From assembly GCF_002775205.1 (NCBI RefSeq), contig NC_036456.1, forward strand, positions 23,573,968 through 23,637,967: a stretch of DNA of 64,000 nt, in the 5' to 3' direction. The translations under genes were made by a program, and so were the position numbers. The notes beneath the pieces are model-generated. The model had not been told where the DNA came from. It worked only from the letters and a program-made list of their open reading frames with translations, and searched no databases. Each line of letters opens with the position of its first letter. Position 1 is the first letter of the stretch. Below, piece after piece: positions 21,101 through 32,200 of this stretch. The stretch comes from Xiphophorus maculatus. Lineage: Eukaryota; Chordata; Actinopteri; Cyprinodontiformes; Poeciliidae.

Positions 21101-24050
21101 TATCTGGTTTTCTGGGATGGTAGATGCCATGATGTGGAAGGTACCACTCTGTTTCTCCTTCAGATGTTGTAGGGGCAGGCTCTGCATCACCCTTATTTAT
21201 GGTTTCTTCCATGAATGTTTTGTATTGCTCATAGTATTGTTTGCTGGTCTTTAATTTTTTCTTAAGACCCTGCAGGCGAACTTGGGCTAGTCTTTTGTTG
21301 TTTGGTAGGTTAGGCAGGTCGTTGCCTTTGAACGGAAGAGGCATTTCATAATGCCCATCATCCCTCTGTGTGATGTTGTTACTGAGAAACTGTATAAAAT
21401 TAACATCATCTCGGGACACATATTTTTCTTCGTAACTTCTCTCCGTAAAATCCGACTCTAAGACCTTTAAAATGTCAGTTGAAGACGGGCTTGGTAGCTC
21501 CTTTACTGTGAGTCGATGCACAAAACTTTGACCTCCTTGTCTGTCTAGGTGGGGGTTTGATGAGCCTATTATACTCCATCCTAGTTCTGATCTCTGTGCA
21601 AATGGTTGGTTTTTATCACCTGTTATAACTTCAAGTGGAGCTAGAGCAGCTGGACAGTCGTATCCAATGAGAAGCCCTACATCACAGTCCTGAACGGGAG
21701 GTAACTTATCTGCCAAGTTTCTGAGATGGGGCCACATTAATGCAGTTTCTTTCGTCGGAATATAAGACTTGTCCACTGGGATAAAATCTCTGCTATAAGC
21801 TTGATGTAGTTGGATGCGACTCTCAGAGTTAAGTCCTCGAACTTGTAGACCATGAACACTCTTGCTGGAAATGATTGTGTCGACAGCAGTCATAGTACTC
21901 AGTTTCAGCTTTGTTGGATGGAAATCCACATTCAGTCTGTCAATTACATCTTCTAACACAAACGTCGAGTCACTTTGTGTGTCCAGCATTGCATATGTTA
22001 GTATTTCTCTGTGTGGCTCTTGTAGTGAAGACACAAGTACTGGTACAATACTGGTAGTGGCAGAAACATGCTGAGTCAATGTATGGGACACAACTCTGTG
22101 TGTTTCTTGGTTTGCATGTTCTTCTGTGGAAGTGGAGCTATTTGTTGTTGTCTCCACAGATCTTTCCTTCCTCTCTTCATGTAAGCAGGTTGGATGACGA
22201 CGTCTGCATATATTGCATGTGTGTCGTCTCTTACATTCCTTGGTCACGTGACCTTTTCTCAGGCATCCAAAGCAGAGCCGATTTTCGTGTATGAATGTCC
22301 TTTTGTCTTCAACACTCTTTGAGGCGAAAGCGGGACATCTGGTGATGCCATGGGCTTCACTTTTACAAACATAGCAAGATGATTTTGCTTTACAGTCATT
22401 TGTATCTTGTATCCCATGACTGAAACTCTTTTGTTGTGCATTTGTGTTGAAAGTCTTGGCTCTCTTTTGGGTTCTGTCGTCTGCAAACTTGAAATTTCCT
22501 ATCAGGGGTGAGGCAATGGGATTACAGGCTATTTTTGCCTCTTTGCTTAAAAACTCTGTGAAGCATTTAAAATCTGGATAATCACCTGATTCATCAAGTT
22601 CATCCACAACTATTCGACTCCACTTGCGAACAATCCATTCAGGTAATTTTTTGAGCAACTTATGGTTCTCTTCACAGTCACTGAGGATAGCTAATCCCTT
22701 GACATGTGGAATTGCTTCCTTGCAACCATGGAGGAAGTCAGAAAATTCACGTAGTGCAAGTGAGTCATTTGCATTAATCTTTGGCCATCTTGCAAGCTTA
22801 TCACGAAAAGCCTTCTGTATAATAAACGCGTTCCCATATCTGTCCTGTAAGACTTTCCAAGCTCCAATGTATGCACTTTCTGAGTCTCGGTAAAAGAAAC
22901 CTTCAACAGCTTTGCGTGCTTCTCCAGCAAGATAATTTCTGAGATAAAACATCTTCTCACTAGCTGGGAGGGGCTTTCTGTCAATGAGAGTCATAAATGA
23001 CATTTTCCAATCAGTAAACCTTAAAGGATCCCCACTGAATACAGTAGGTTCAGGGACTGGTAAGCGACTTATACTTAATGAGCTGGCGATTGCTTCAGCT
23101 AGATTGGATGACTCAGGATTTATTGTCACCTCCGGAGCCGATTGGTAAGGCTGGAACGATGTAGCTTCTGGACTCAAGCAGGGTTTATCTCTAAAGAAGA
23201 TAGGGTTTGTTCTGTAATTAGTATCTTCAACATTGTTTTCACTGCGTTCAAATTCATCATATGCTCTCACACGAGCTGCTGCTACAGCTATTTCCTTTTC
23301 TTCTTTTAACCGCTGCAGTTTTGCTCTTTCCTGATCCAGCTGCTGTTGCATTTCCACTTCTTTTTGCTTAATTTCTGACAGCATTTTTGACTCTTTAAGT
23401 TTCCATTCGTTTTCTAATTTTTGGAGCTGTGCTTGCTGTGCTTGAATTTCTTTGGTGGCCTTTGATTGCTCCACTTTAGCAGCAAGCTCTGCTTGCGCAT
23501 CTGCTTTGCTGTTACTGGTACTAGATGAGCTGGAATGGCTGCTTGAATTCTCTGATGATTTTGATGAGCTTACGGTTTCAGTTTGAGTGTGCCCAAAGAT
23601 AGAGCCATATTCATCTTTGTTTAATGTTTCTCTCACTCTTTCTTTCTCAAGATGACTATTATAATCTTTATCAATAGTCTCTGTACGATTGTTTATAAGG
23701 TCACAAATTTCCTTTGTGAGCGTAACACAAGCCTCCATCCTTTTGACAATCTCTGGTGTGGTGTTACTGTTACGTAGGATGGGCTCGTACTGCAGTCTTA
23801 CAGCATCGTACTTTGCCTGAATGTTTTCTTGTAAATCATTGAGGTCTTCTAATGTACAGAGGGCCTTTAGTTTTTTCCTAGTTTCTCTTGCTACCCACTT
23901 CCAAGAATCATAAGCCTTCTGAAACGCTTTCTCACGTTTTTTGTTGTCTTGGACGTGCATCTCTTGGCCTTTTTCTGTTAGCTTTCTTTCTCTGGAGCTA
24001 GACCTGAGTGGCATGTCTACAGGATCCGTTTTCTCTGTTGGAAGTGACAT
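18147..24050 (-). CDS. BEL/Pao gag-pol polyprotein (retrotransposon)
   Basis: This is a single long frame starting at the Met at 24050. In order, the parts are an N-terminal coiled, charged gag region, a DUF1759-like segment, CCHC-type zinc knuckles, an aspartic protease region, reverse transcriptase with the YVDD motif, RNase H, and an integrase with its zinc-binding segment and a C-terminal DUF5641-like tail. Gag and pol are fused in one frame, which is usual for this family. It is an element gene and not a host gene. Confidence 0.92.
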   Translation of the reverse strand: MSLPTEKTDPVDMPLRSSSRERKLTEKGQEMHVQDNKKREKAFQKAYDSWKWVARETRKKLKALCTLEDLNDLQENIQAKYDAVRLQYEPILRNSNTTPEIVKRMEACVTLTKEICDLINNRTETIDKDYNSHLEKERVRETLNKDEYGSIFGHTQTETVSSSKSSENSSSHSSSSSTSNSKADAQAELAAKVEQSKATKEIQAQQAQLQKLENEWKLKESKMLSEIKQKEVEMQQQLDQERAKLQRLKEEKEIAVAAARVRAYDEFERSENNVEDTNYRTNPIFFRDKPCLSPEATSFQPYQSAPEVTINPESSNLAEAIASSLSISRLPVPEPTVFSGDPLRFTDWKMSFMTLIDRKPLPASEKMFYLRNYLAGEARKAVEGFFYRDSESAYIGAWKVLQDRYGNAFIIQKAFRDKLARWPKINANDSLALREFSDFLHGCKEAIPHVKGLAILSDCEENHKLLKKLPEWIVRKWSRIVVDELDESGDYPDFKCFTEFLSKEAKIACNPIASPLIGNFKFADDRTQKRAKTFNTNAQQKSFSHGIQDTNDCKAKSSCYVCKSEAHGITRCPAFASKSVEDKRTFIHENRLCFGCLRKGHVTKECKRRHTCNICRRRHPTCLHEERKERSVETTTNSSTSTEEHANQETHRVVSHTLTQHVSATTSIVPVLVSSLQEPHREILTYAMLDTQSDSTFVLEDVIDRLNVDFHPTKLKLSTMTAVDTIISSKSVHGLQVRGLNSESRIQLHQAYSRDFIPVDKSYIPTKETALMWPHLRNLADKLPPVQDCDVGLLIGYDCPAALAPLEVITGDKNQPFAQRSELGWSIIGSSNPHLDRQGGQSFVHRLTVKELPSPSSTDILKVLESDFTERSYEEKYVSRDDVNFIQFLSNNITQRDDGHYEMPLPFKGNDLPNLPNNKRLAQVRLQGLKKKLKTSKQYYEQYKTFMEETINKGDAEPAPTTSEGETEWYLPHHGIYHPRKPDKLRVVFDCSAKFHGVSLNDTLLTGPDLINPLVGVLCRFRKETIAIICDIERMFHQFSVTPESRNYLKFLWWKGGDLEKEPQEFRMTVHLFGAASSPGCANFGLKHLAQQHKANYPQAATFIEKNFYVDDGLVSVPSVEEAKKLIIESQELCKKGGLRLHKFNSNKEAALTCLDSSEVAAAIEPHGLDPSSSERALGIQWLIKNDTFVFNIGLKDQASTRRSCLSIIASLYDPLGFIAPFSLSGKLILQELCHRGIGWDDPLPEDIKPRWEKWTNDLLKLKEISIPRCYHPPDFHNIVRVELHHFSDASCVGYGACSYLRYINDKDEVHCSLVIAKARVAPSKITSIPRLELAAAVISTKVSVMLRCELDLKIDQEFFWTDSRVVLGYINNEARRFHIFVANRVQLIRDNSDPNQWHYVETSENPADHASRGLCASDIHSTNWLQGPRFLWEHELQLTTSTPTELLVGDPEVKTIQVLATDVKCSNDILNRLNRFSSWTTLLKVVARIKRLGSKQQHGEHVTVDEREKAAETVIKIVQQQTFPNEVKLLKGEKNIPNTSALFSCDPIWSEGLLHVGGRLKQSSLCLKVKHPVILPNNSHITKLIVSHYHAKTCHQGRGQTQMELRTNGFWVIGGSKLVAKMIRDCVFCRKLRRPTEKQRMADLPKERVESSAPFTYSGMDCFGPFIVKKARKEYKRYGLIFTCLYSRAVHIEMLEDLSTDSFINALRCFISIRGAVRQLHCDQGSNFVGARNEFTQALKQCDTKLLEVFLTDKQCEFVFNSPSASHAGGIWERQIRTIRNVLNATFAQCSGRLDDASLRTLLYEAMAIVNSRPLTVDGINDPRALEPITPNHLIMMKSKVSLPPPGVFVKEDLYATKRWRRVQYLIEQFWSRWKREYLLNISMRQKWHSAQRNLKKGDIVIIKDDNLPRNQWQLGRVVETVQGDDGLVRRVKVQVGERKSNSSSKLSIIERPIQKLVLLLENDEK

Positions 24051-24267
24051 CTTATTTGCTTCCTGCAACTGCCTTGGTTCACCGAAGACTTTTTAATTAT
24101 CCTTTGACACACTATGCCAATTCAGTTATGCTGTGAGCTTGTTCATGTAATTGTCCATTTATCTTGCCTGTGTGACATCATCGATGCAAGCGGTGACAGC
24201 TGGGTTCCAGGTAGAATGGTGTCGGCTTCACTGCAGAAAGATCTGGTCTCTTGCAGCGAGTTTTCAC

Positions 24268-24656
24268 TGTAGCGGCCTCTTGGAGTGAACAGCCAGACGC
24301 AGGGAGTTCCAAACGGGTGCAGTTTATTATTAGCCTTCCTTGTCTGACACCGTGAAAACTGCAGTATAAACAAAAGATACATGGTGTATAAATAAACATA
24401 AATGTTCACAAACACAATTGCGCACATTCCTACCTCGTTCTGCTTCCCAAGAGCGCTATTTTACAGATTTTCTTTGGTCTTTTCCTCAGGCTCTAACGCT
24501 CACTCGGCGTAGTTAGCAAACAGGAAGTGCCCAACACAAAAACACGCGAAGAAGAACTCTACCGCTCCACAAAACAAATTCACAAATCAACCACTAAGTG
24601 TCACTGTGGTACCAACGAACAAAAAGAAGAACCCCACCATTTAGTAGCTATTTACA
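24268..24656 (-). repeat. 5' LTR of the BEL/Pao element
   Basis: This is the second 389-bp LTR copy. In the element's orientation it is the upstream LTR, so it would hold the promoter. The internal region begins GTGAAAACTCGCTGC directly after it. Confidence 0.93.
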
Positions 24657-24717
24657 GTCTGGACCAGAGATACTTGGTAATGTTTTGGTTTGCTGCCTCC
24701 ATTTTGTGCTGCAGTGC
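24657..24717 (+). mobile_element. M1 MITE, part right of the BEL insertion
   Basis: It resumes with GTCTGGACCAGAGATACTTG, then GTAATGTTTTGG, and reaches a CTGCAGTG end, completing the M1 right arm begun at 17500. Confidence 0.6.
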
Positions 24718-24984
24718 AGGTGGGATGATGAGGCCTCAGTCTGAACCGGCGCCGTGTTTTGCTCTGCGGGTCCAAACACAGAGAGACGACGGACCGAACA
24801 GGTGAGGCTGATGTTTAGTCTCTGCAGGCCGACCTGCAGGTTTGACCCCCACACCGCCCCCATGCCCCCCGGCCCCCTGCTGGGTGTCACTCAGACTGTT
24901 TGGTTGATTTATGGATCTGCAGTTAAACCTGTTGGTTCCACCTTTCTGCTGCTAGTGGAGGAGGCTGGAGGCTCTTTGGTCCAA

Positions 24985-25246
24985 TTTACTGCAAATATCT
25001 CACTGGAAATAAGACTAAACTAGTTTTCATCAACAGTTAAGAGCTCGTAAAAAAAGAAAAAGTATTAACTCCACTTGTAGCAACATTTGTCCCATAACTC
25101 CCAGTGGATCCAGCACTTTTTAATTCATTTTAAGGAATTATTGACTGAAAAAAGCTCCTACATTTTACTGGAAAAGCTTCTAGTTTTGTCTTATTTCAAG
25201 AACTACAAAACTAGATCAGATACTTGGTAAGACTTTTTTTGCAGTG
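24985..25246 (+). mobile_element. M1 MITE copy, diverged
   Basis: Remnants of both arms are present. CTGCAAATATCTCACTGGAA opens it, then CCCAGTGGATCCAGCACTTT, TTAAGGAATTATTGACTGAA and GATACTTGGTAAGACTTTTT, ending TTTTTTTGCAGTG. Confidence 0.6.
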
Positions 25247-25776
25247 CAAGATTCCTGAGTTTGACTTAATGCTTTAAAGAATTAATAACAAAATAGAATA
25301 AATGGTCAAACTTGTGAATTATTTTATCAACTGAAAGGAGCTGAATTATTTCTTTAATAAAAAGAAAAGTTGCAGCAACCAAACAGAAATAAAAAATGCT
25401 CTGATTCTCTGTAAAGGTTGGATCAGGGAACCAAACTGCAGCAATTCTCCTCCTTTCTGATTTTCTCACAAAGTTTAAACTTTTCAAATTCAGAAATATC
25501 TGAAATTTATTTCAAAATTTGTTAAACTTTTAAACTCATGAATTTTCTTGAGTTTCACATTTTGAGGTTAATCCCATAATTATGTTATTTTTTGTGCAGG
25601 TTTTTGACTGTTGGAACTTAGAAACTTAAAATTTATTTTCCAAAACATTTCTGAGTTTTTGTGGCAGAGTTTGTTTTTTTTTATCAACTCCTCTAAGGCG
25701 TTTTTGTGTTAAGTTTATAAAATCACCTCAAATTAAAACATTTTATGAAAATAAACCAAACGTTGTGACGGAAACG

Positions 25777-25784
25777 TGACGTAA
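25777..25784 (+). promoter_or_regulatory. CRE/ATF-like site upstream of fbxw7
   Basis: TGACGTAA matches a cAMP-response/ATF-type octamer within one base (TGACGTCA). It lies about 430 bp before the fbxw7 ATG, at the edge of a GC-rich promoter-like stretch. Function is inferred. Confidence 0.3.
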
Positions 25785-25799
25785 TCAAAATATAAACGT

Positions 25800-25845
25800 C
25801 CGTTTTTTTATGATTTATTGATCACCGCACAAGAATCACACCGCA

Positions 25846-25883
<38 letters not shown>

Positions 25884-26013
25884 CCCAACACGCGCACTCA
25901 CACACGCGCGCGCCCGCGCGGCTCCACCCCTCGGCAGCACGCGGCGCAGAGAGGCTTGTCCCTGCGTGTTCGTGCGGGAGGTCGAGCCTCACAGATCCGG
26001 AACCGGGAGAGAC

Positions 26014-26049
<36 letters not shown>

Positions 26050-26207
26050 GTTCCGTCCGTGGATCCCGCAGCGGCCGCAGCTCCAGCTCTGCGTGGATTC
26101 TTTAATCGATCCGCGATCGCTCCGATGGATCAGTGAGGCGTCTGGATCTGCGTGTTTCTGCGTGAATTTCTGCGTGTTTGCCGGCGGTTCGGAGCGGTTC
26201 TGCGGCC
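25800..26207 (+). promoter_or_regulatory. fbxw7: fbxw7 promoter/5' UTR region, GC-rich with CA and GA tracts
   Basis: GC content and CpG density rise sharply from about 25885 to 26400, unlike the AT-rich surroundings, which is typical of a vertebrate CpG-island promoter. It contains a (CA)n tract at 25846-25880 and a (GA)n tract at about 26005-26049. An in-frame TGA at 26163 means the frame cannot extend upstream of the ATG at 26208 in unspliced RNA. The transcription start is not visible. Confidence 0.6.
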
Positions 26208-26246
26208 ATGGGTTTCTACGGCACCCTGAAGCTCATCTTCTACAAG
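26208..26246 (+). CDS. fbxw7: fbxw7 coding exon 1 (13-residue leader)
   Basis: It encodes [13 protein letters not shown] from an ATG in a good context (GCGGCCATGG). The exon ends AAG followed by GCGAGT, so the donor appears to be GC rather than GT. The next GT would break the phase. Confidence 0.85.
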
Positions 26247-29200
26247 GCGAGTATCGGTTATTGATCGGCTGTTTGCTCAGAAGGTTGTCCGGCTCGTGCG
26301 CCGGACGGGATGACGAGGCGTTTCTGCTTCTGACAGCGTGGCGCGTGCGCGTGGCGGGGCGCGTGCGAGAGTGGACCACTGCGGAACCAGGAGAGAGAGA
26401 GAGAGAGGTCCGGTGGTCTGAGTCGTGATTGATTATTGATGATCAGCGGCTGACGTGATGAAATCAGTTTAAATGAATCAATATAGTTATTGATATCGTC
26501 AGAATATAGAGATCAATCATCATCACAGCTTCAGATTACAAGATTATTGGTGATTATGGCTTCATAGGAGCCTGATTAGGTCAAATCTCATTTCACCCAT
26601 TTTATGATTATTTATCGTTTTTAACTATAAATTACAATAATTAAACATTTAAAATGAAAAATTTTGCTTCAGTTTGTTGTGAAACTGTAAAAAAGAAAAG
26701 AAAAAAGAAAAATACCCACCATTAGTCAGGCTGAAATTTACTTTTATTGGTCTAAAAATGGACTTTATCACTTTTAATATGTATTTACTAAAAATGTCAA
26801 ATCATTAAAATTCAAATTACTGAGGATGAATGATGTGAAAAATCTACAAAAATATACTTTTTTCCTTGAATTTTGAGTAAAAGCTTAAAATAATATTTTG
26901 TCCCATGAAAGACCATCAATATTTTACTCATTATTCTGTAAAAATCCAACATTTTATGTTAGTATTTTTCTTTTATAGTTGGTTTTGTGTTTTTATTACT
27001 TAATTATTCACTTTTATTCAATATGAAAAGGAGATTTTCTTTTTCTTTTTTTTTGCTGTCCCTTTAAAATGTAAAAATCTTTGGAATAATTTCCTCCATA
27101 ATCATGGATAAATAATTATTTATAATTTTAGCTGCAGATGACAAAAATAAAACATTTAAAATGTAACTTCCTGCTTCAGTATTTTGTGAAACTGTAACAG
27201 AAAGCAGCATAACCCTCAATCAGGCTGAAATGTGATTTCATTGGTCTAAAAACAAAAAAAAAGACTTTATTGTGTTAAATATTTAATTATAGCTTAAACA
27301 CATGAAGTCACATCTATGAAAGTCAAATTGCTTTGGACGTAGACTTCATTTATTTGGTTAAAAAGTTTTTTACTACCAGAAAAATTCATAAAAATACAGT
27401 TTTGGCTTTGAATTTTGAATTAAAGCTTAAAATAACATTTTGTCCCATGAAACAGAATCAATATTTGCTAAATATTCTGCAAAAATCCAATATATCATGT
27501 TAATATTCTCCTTTTATAGTTGTTTTTGTATTTTTATAACCTAATTATTAAATTTTAATCCATACAAAAAGCAGTTTATTTTTGTTATTTTGTGGTTTTT
27601 CCTTGCAAAATGAGTTATTTTTTATATTTTCTTGGTGAAAGGGCAGGATAAAATCCATAAAACAAGTTTGAAGCATATTAACATTCTTTAAAAAATAAAA
27701 ATATGATAACCTTCTAGAACAAAAGACCATAAAGCTTTAAGAAAAGCTTTAATTTTCAGCTTCAAAGATTCCTCCAAAGTGCACCTGCAGCGTTTTGCAT
27801 TGTTTTGGCCAAACCTCAGAAAAATTACGACCAATTACACTTTAATATTTTATGTTTATGTTTATTTTAAGCTGCAGATGATAAGATTAAATCCACTGAA
27901 ACACGACGTTTCTGCTTCTCTGCTAATTTAAAATGCAAATAATGGCGGATTGCTGCCATGTTGGCTTCACAGGTGCAGAATAAGATCTTAAAACGTCATT
28001 TTACATTTTACAGCTTTTGCTAAAAGCTTTGATCTACAGGACTAGAGCTTTAAAACGCAGGTTTTCCCTCCTGCAGGAGGAAGATTCCCAAACACAGCTG
28101 CTGTAATTGTGATATTTCCAGGTAAACGTGTCATCAAGCCTCCAAGCTGCAGTTTGAAATAATGAAAAATGTTGTTTATTGCAGCTGAGAGTTTATTTTT
28201 CTGATTCAGTGTTTGGTCACACTCACATCCCTGAGAGGGAAAAAGTGTCTATAATCTGCTTTGTTTGGGCCAAATCTCACAGAGATGAACTGGAATCTGC
28301 TGCTTGTTTGTCTCTGCAGATGCAAACCAGCAGATTGAAAACCTGGAAACACGAAACTTCTGCAGAAATTCAGATTAAAGATGAAATCAGCTCACGTTCC
28401 GACTTACTGAGCTGTTTTAGGAACAGAAAACCAGTCAAATGTAAACAAAATACTTTATAAACTGCTTTAAATCTATGAAATGATATGAATTTTGTGACCC
28501 CACTCCAGTACTTTCACAGCCACCCTCAGGGCCACGACCCTCGTGTTGAAGAACTCTTCAATAAAGTCATTTTTTATTCAAATTTCTAAAGTATGGCAGT
28601 TTTTATGACAGTGTATTAGGGACATTGTTCATAAAATAAAAGAGTAAATTTCCGTAAATTTTTTAAAACTCTGAAATTTTCTAGAAAGAAAATTGTAAAT
28701 TTACAAAAAATTCTAAATGTGTGAGAAAAAAACTAAGAAACTTTGAGCTCAGAAAATTTCTAGAGAAAAATAGGAAATTTATGAGTTAAAAAAGTTTAAA
28801 ATTTCCTAGAAAAAAACCTTTCTAGAAAAATGTTACAATCTTCTGAGCTCATGAAGGTGAAAATGTTTCACATTTGGAAATTTTCTGAGTTTTAGAAGTA
28901 AAATATTTTCCACTTTTGAAACTCGGAAACTTTCTTACTGTTTCTGGAAAGTTTCTGAAATTAATCTCAAAATTTCAGAGTTTTTTGGTGAAGATTTACT
29001 ACTGCATTTTTTCTAATAGCCCTGATATTTCAGTAATATTCTGATTTACTGTATCTTAGAAAAGAAAACCAATCAAACATGAACAAACTACTTGGTAAAT
29101 TGATTTTATTTGATTACGTCGGCATATTTTGGCCATTGCAGGTAGAAATAAAGAGGAGTAAATTTGCAAACCACCAGATTAAAAGCTTGGTACTTCTCTG

Positions 29201-32200
29201 GAAATGTAAATAAAATAGATCAGAAAATAAAACTGTCGACTCTCACAAGCACAAATAAATCCTGTAGATAAAATGAAGGATTTAAACCTGGTAGATGAAG
29301 AACCTTTTGCTTTTGTTTTTTCAAGTCCGATTTCGGCTAAATCCTGATCTGCATTGTTTTCAGCTGCATAATAAAAGATTAAAGCCTTAAAAATACGAAT
29401 TTTTCTCTCAGGAGAAGGGATTTTATAGATTACAGCTGCTGTAATCTGCATGGCTTAGATCCTGTATGCAGGACAAGGCATCAAAACTCTGTATTTTAAC
29501 CACTGCTGATCTTCACAGCGAGAACTCTGAAATAATGACCTGAAACTGAAATGCCTTCATCATTTCACTCTAAAAACAGTCAACACTTTGTTTCAATGAG
29601 ACTTATTGCTCTGAAAAGACATTAAATCATCTGCAGCCGTATTTAATTTCAGCTTGAAATGCTTTTCCAATGTCAGTCCTCTGGGAAGTGAATTATTGCT
29701 TCAGGAAATAGAGATATTACAAACCAAATCTGTTTCTAAAGGAGTTATTTAGTAATATTTGCCCCATAAAACATCTGAGCTTAACAATATTTAAAGCCTC
29801 TGGGAGGGATGATTTTAAATAAACCAAAATGTAAAAATATGAAGTAAAATAATACAAATACATTCATTTAGTGTTTTTCAACGTTGTGTCTTCAAACCAA
29901 CATAATTTAGATCGACATAGATATCTACTAGCTAGCTGTACGGCTAGCCAGCTAGATGTCTAGATAGCTAACTAGCTAGCTAGATGCATCTAGCTAGCTA
30001 TAAAAATAGATAGGTAGATACATAGTTGCTATAGCTAGCTAGATATACAGATATCAGTAGCTAGCTAGGTAGATACAGATACCTAGCTAGCTAGTTAGTT
30101 AACTAGATATACAGATATCTATCTGTAGCTAGATAGATAAAGCTAGCTAGCTAGCTATAGTTAGGGATCCACACTGTGTACAGCTAAAATCCACAGATAC
30201 TTAAAACCTGCCTTAAAACATTTATAACTGGCTATTATAATAGTTCAAACACCAAATATAACTCAATATGCATAAATATGAACAGTGGGAACCATGTAGG
30301 AGCTAAAGCTAATATCTACACTCCTTTGTCCACTCTAATCAGTGCAGCTTAGCGTTGTTGAGCCCAGGTATTTCAACAAATATTTTAGATATGCTTGACA
30401 AAAATTTGGTTTTCTACAATTTTCCACAGGAAAATCTACAAATAGTGGACAATGAAATCTAAAAAGCTGTGTATTTCACACAGAAAACCAGAATTCTGTA
30501 TCAGAAGGAAAAGCCTGATCAATTTATCTTTAAATAAAACAAAAAAGGAGCACTAATCTGTGAAAATGAAGCAAAATGTGGCTTTTCTAATCGTTAGTAT
30601 CGTTGTATCTTCTTCCTGGGAACATTGGGATTTGATGAATGGGTTTGTAGCGAGGTCACTGATAATGGCAGACTCTGCTGCAGCATCAGAGTTAAAACAT
30701 CAGGACTGAGTTATTCTGGTTCTAACAGGAAACACATTCTTTTGGCTCTTACCACAAAGTCAAGGTCTTTTTTTTGTTGGTGTTTTTTAGCAGAATTGCC
30801 ACCAACAGATGTGACATCTGTTGGTGAAAGCTAAAGAGTCAGGCAATAGAAAGCAGATTCTGAATTAGTTTTTATAGAGAGTCACACACAGGTTGGTGTG
30901 TGTTAGCTTGCAGCGTTCTATTTTAAAGCAGCGCTGCACCGGCGACATTCCTCCGATTTTCTGCATTCCTGCATTCATTCACTGGCTGAAGGAGAGCGAG
31001 TCGGAGGAGGGAGGCTGGATCGGACCTCCGGGTCGCTGTGTCTGTGTTCCCCTCTCACCGTGGGAGTTTCCAGGAGAAAACGTTTATCTGCGTCTCCTCG
31101 TTACCTCTGGACTCTGAGGGTTTTTTATGATACCAGTGACGACCCAGAAACCCACAAATGTTTACAGGAACATGTTCTGCTTCTTCCACCAGAGATGTAG
31201 CTGCTAAAATTTACCGCTTAGTGATTCTCCACAAGGACGTTGGGTTTATGTCATCCAAAAATGTCAGACAGGTTCTGTTGTTAAAGCATCTATTTGTCCA
31301 CTGACCCAATATGGCCGACTTCCCAGCAGACGCACTCAGCTTCACTGTTTTTATTCAAACAAGAGAGGAAATTAAGTTGGTGGTTCACATCAGTCCAGCA
31401 GGTTCTGCCCATATACATTAAATAAAATGCAAAAAATAACCTGAAGCAAACTACAGAGCGACGTATTTAACAGGTGTTAAATTAAATATGGCTGAAATGC
31501 CAAACAGAATTTTTATTAATAGTTAAAAACATGCAAAACATGCAAAATTACACAAAAATATATGTTCAAATGTAATACTTACAGAGAAATACAGAGAGAA
31601 AAGGGGGAGGAGCTTTCAGTTACTGGTTGCTACGGTAACCACCAACTGTCATGAGCAGCGTAACTTGTATACCAATAAATGTCGGGAGAAAATAGATTTT
31701 TGTCTAAACCAATTTTTGTCTAAACAAAATTTATTTAGTCTCCAAAATCAATTTGGAGACTAAATAAATTTTGACTAACTGTACATTATATTATATTATA
31801 TTGTTTTATATTGTTAATTATTGTAACTGTTAAAAACATACAAAACATTGCAAAGTTACTCTTGACAGCCTGAATATTATAAAATCTTCTTAAAACGAAT
31901 GTTAAAGTGTATTAATTGTAAAGAAAACAAAGAGATGATCCTATTTCTTACCACAGTTACCGACAGCAACAATTTAATTTCCTTTTGGGATCAATGAAGT
32001 TCAATTGAATTTGAATTTGATGAAGCTAGCCAGCCAGCTAGCTCGTTAGCTGCTATAGATGTTATAGATTAGTGGGTGAATAAAACCAAAACAAACGTGT
32101 ACATTTAGCGCTAGCTGGCGAAATGGCTCGAGTTTTTTTTTATCAAAGACAAAAGCACTAAAATCTGAAGCTACTCCATTTTTGTCTACATTTCATGAAG

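Larger units (their letters stand above)
17620..24656 (-). mobile_element. BEL/Pao LTR retrotransposon, looks whole and very young
   Basis: Two 389-bp LTRs, TG...CA in form, bound the element. By eye they are identical. The 5-bp target duplication GTCTG lies at 17615-17619 and 24657-24661. One long minus-strand frame (18147-24050) fills the interior. A purine-rich tract (GGTGGGAG on the minus strand) abuts the 3' LTR at 18009-18016, as expected for a polypurine tract. Identical LTRs imply a very recent insertion, and I see no breaks. It belongs to BEL/Pao because of the DUF1759-type gag region, the DUF1758-type protease and the A17-type reverse transcriptase, with no envelope visible. It is nested in an older M1 MITE. 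Confidence 0.93.

Noticed and set aside
29918-30165. CTAG-rich stretch considered as a CRISPR-like or regular tandem array
   Set aside because: There are no constant repeats with spacers and no fixed period; it is eukaryotic low-complexity DNA.
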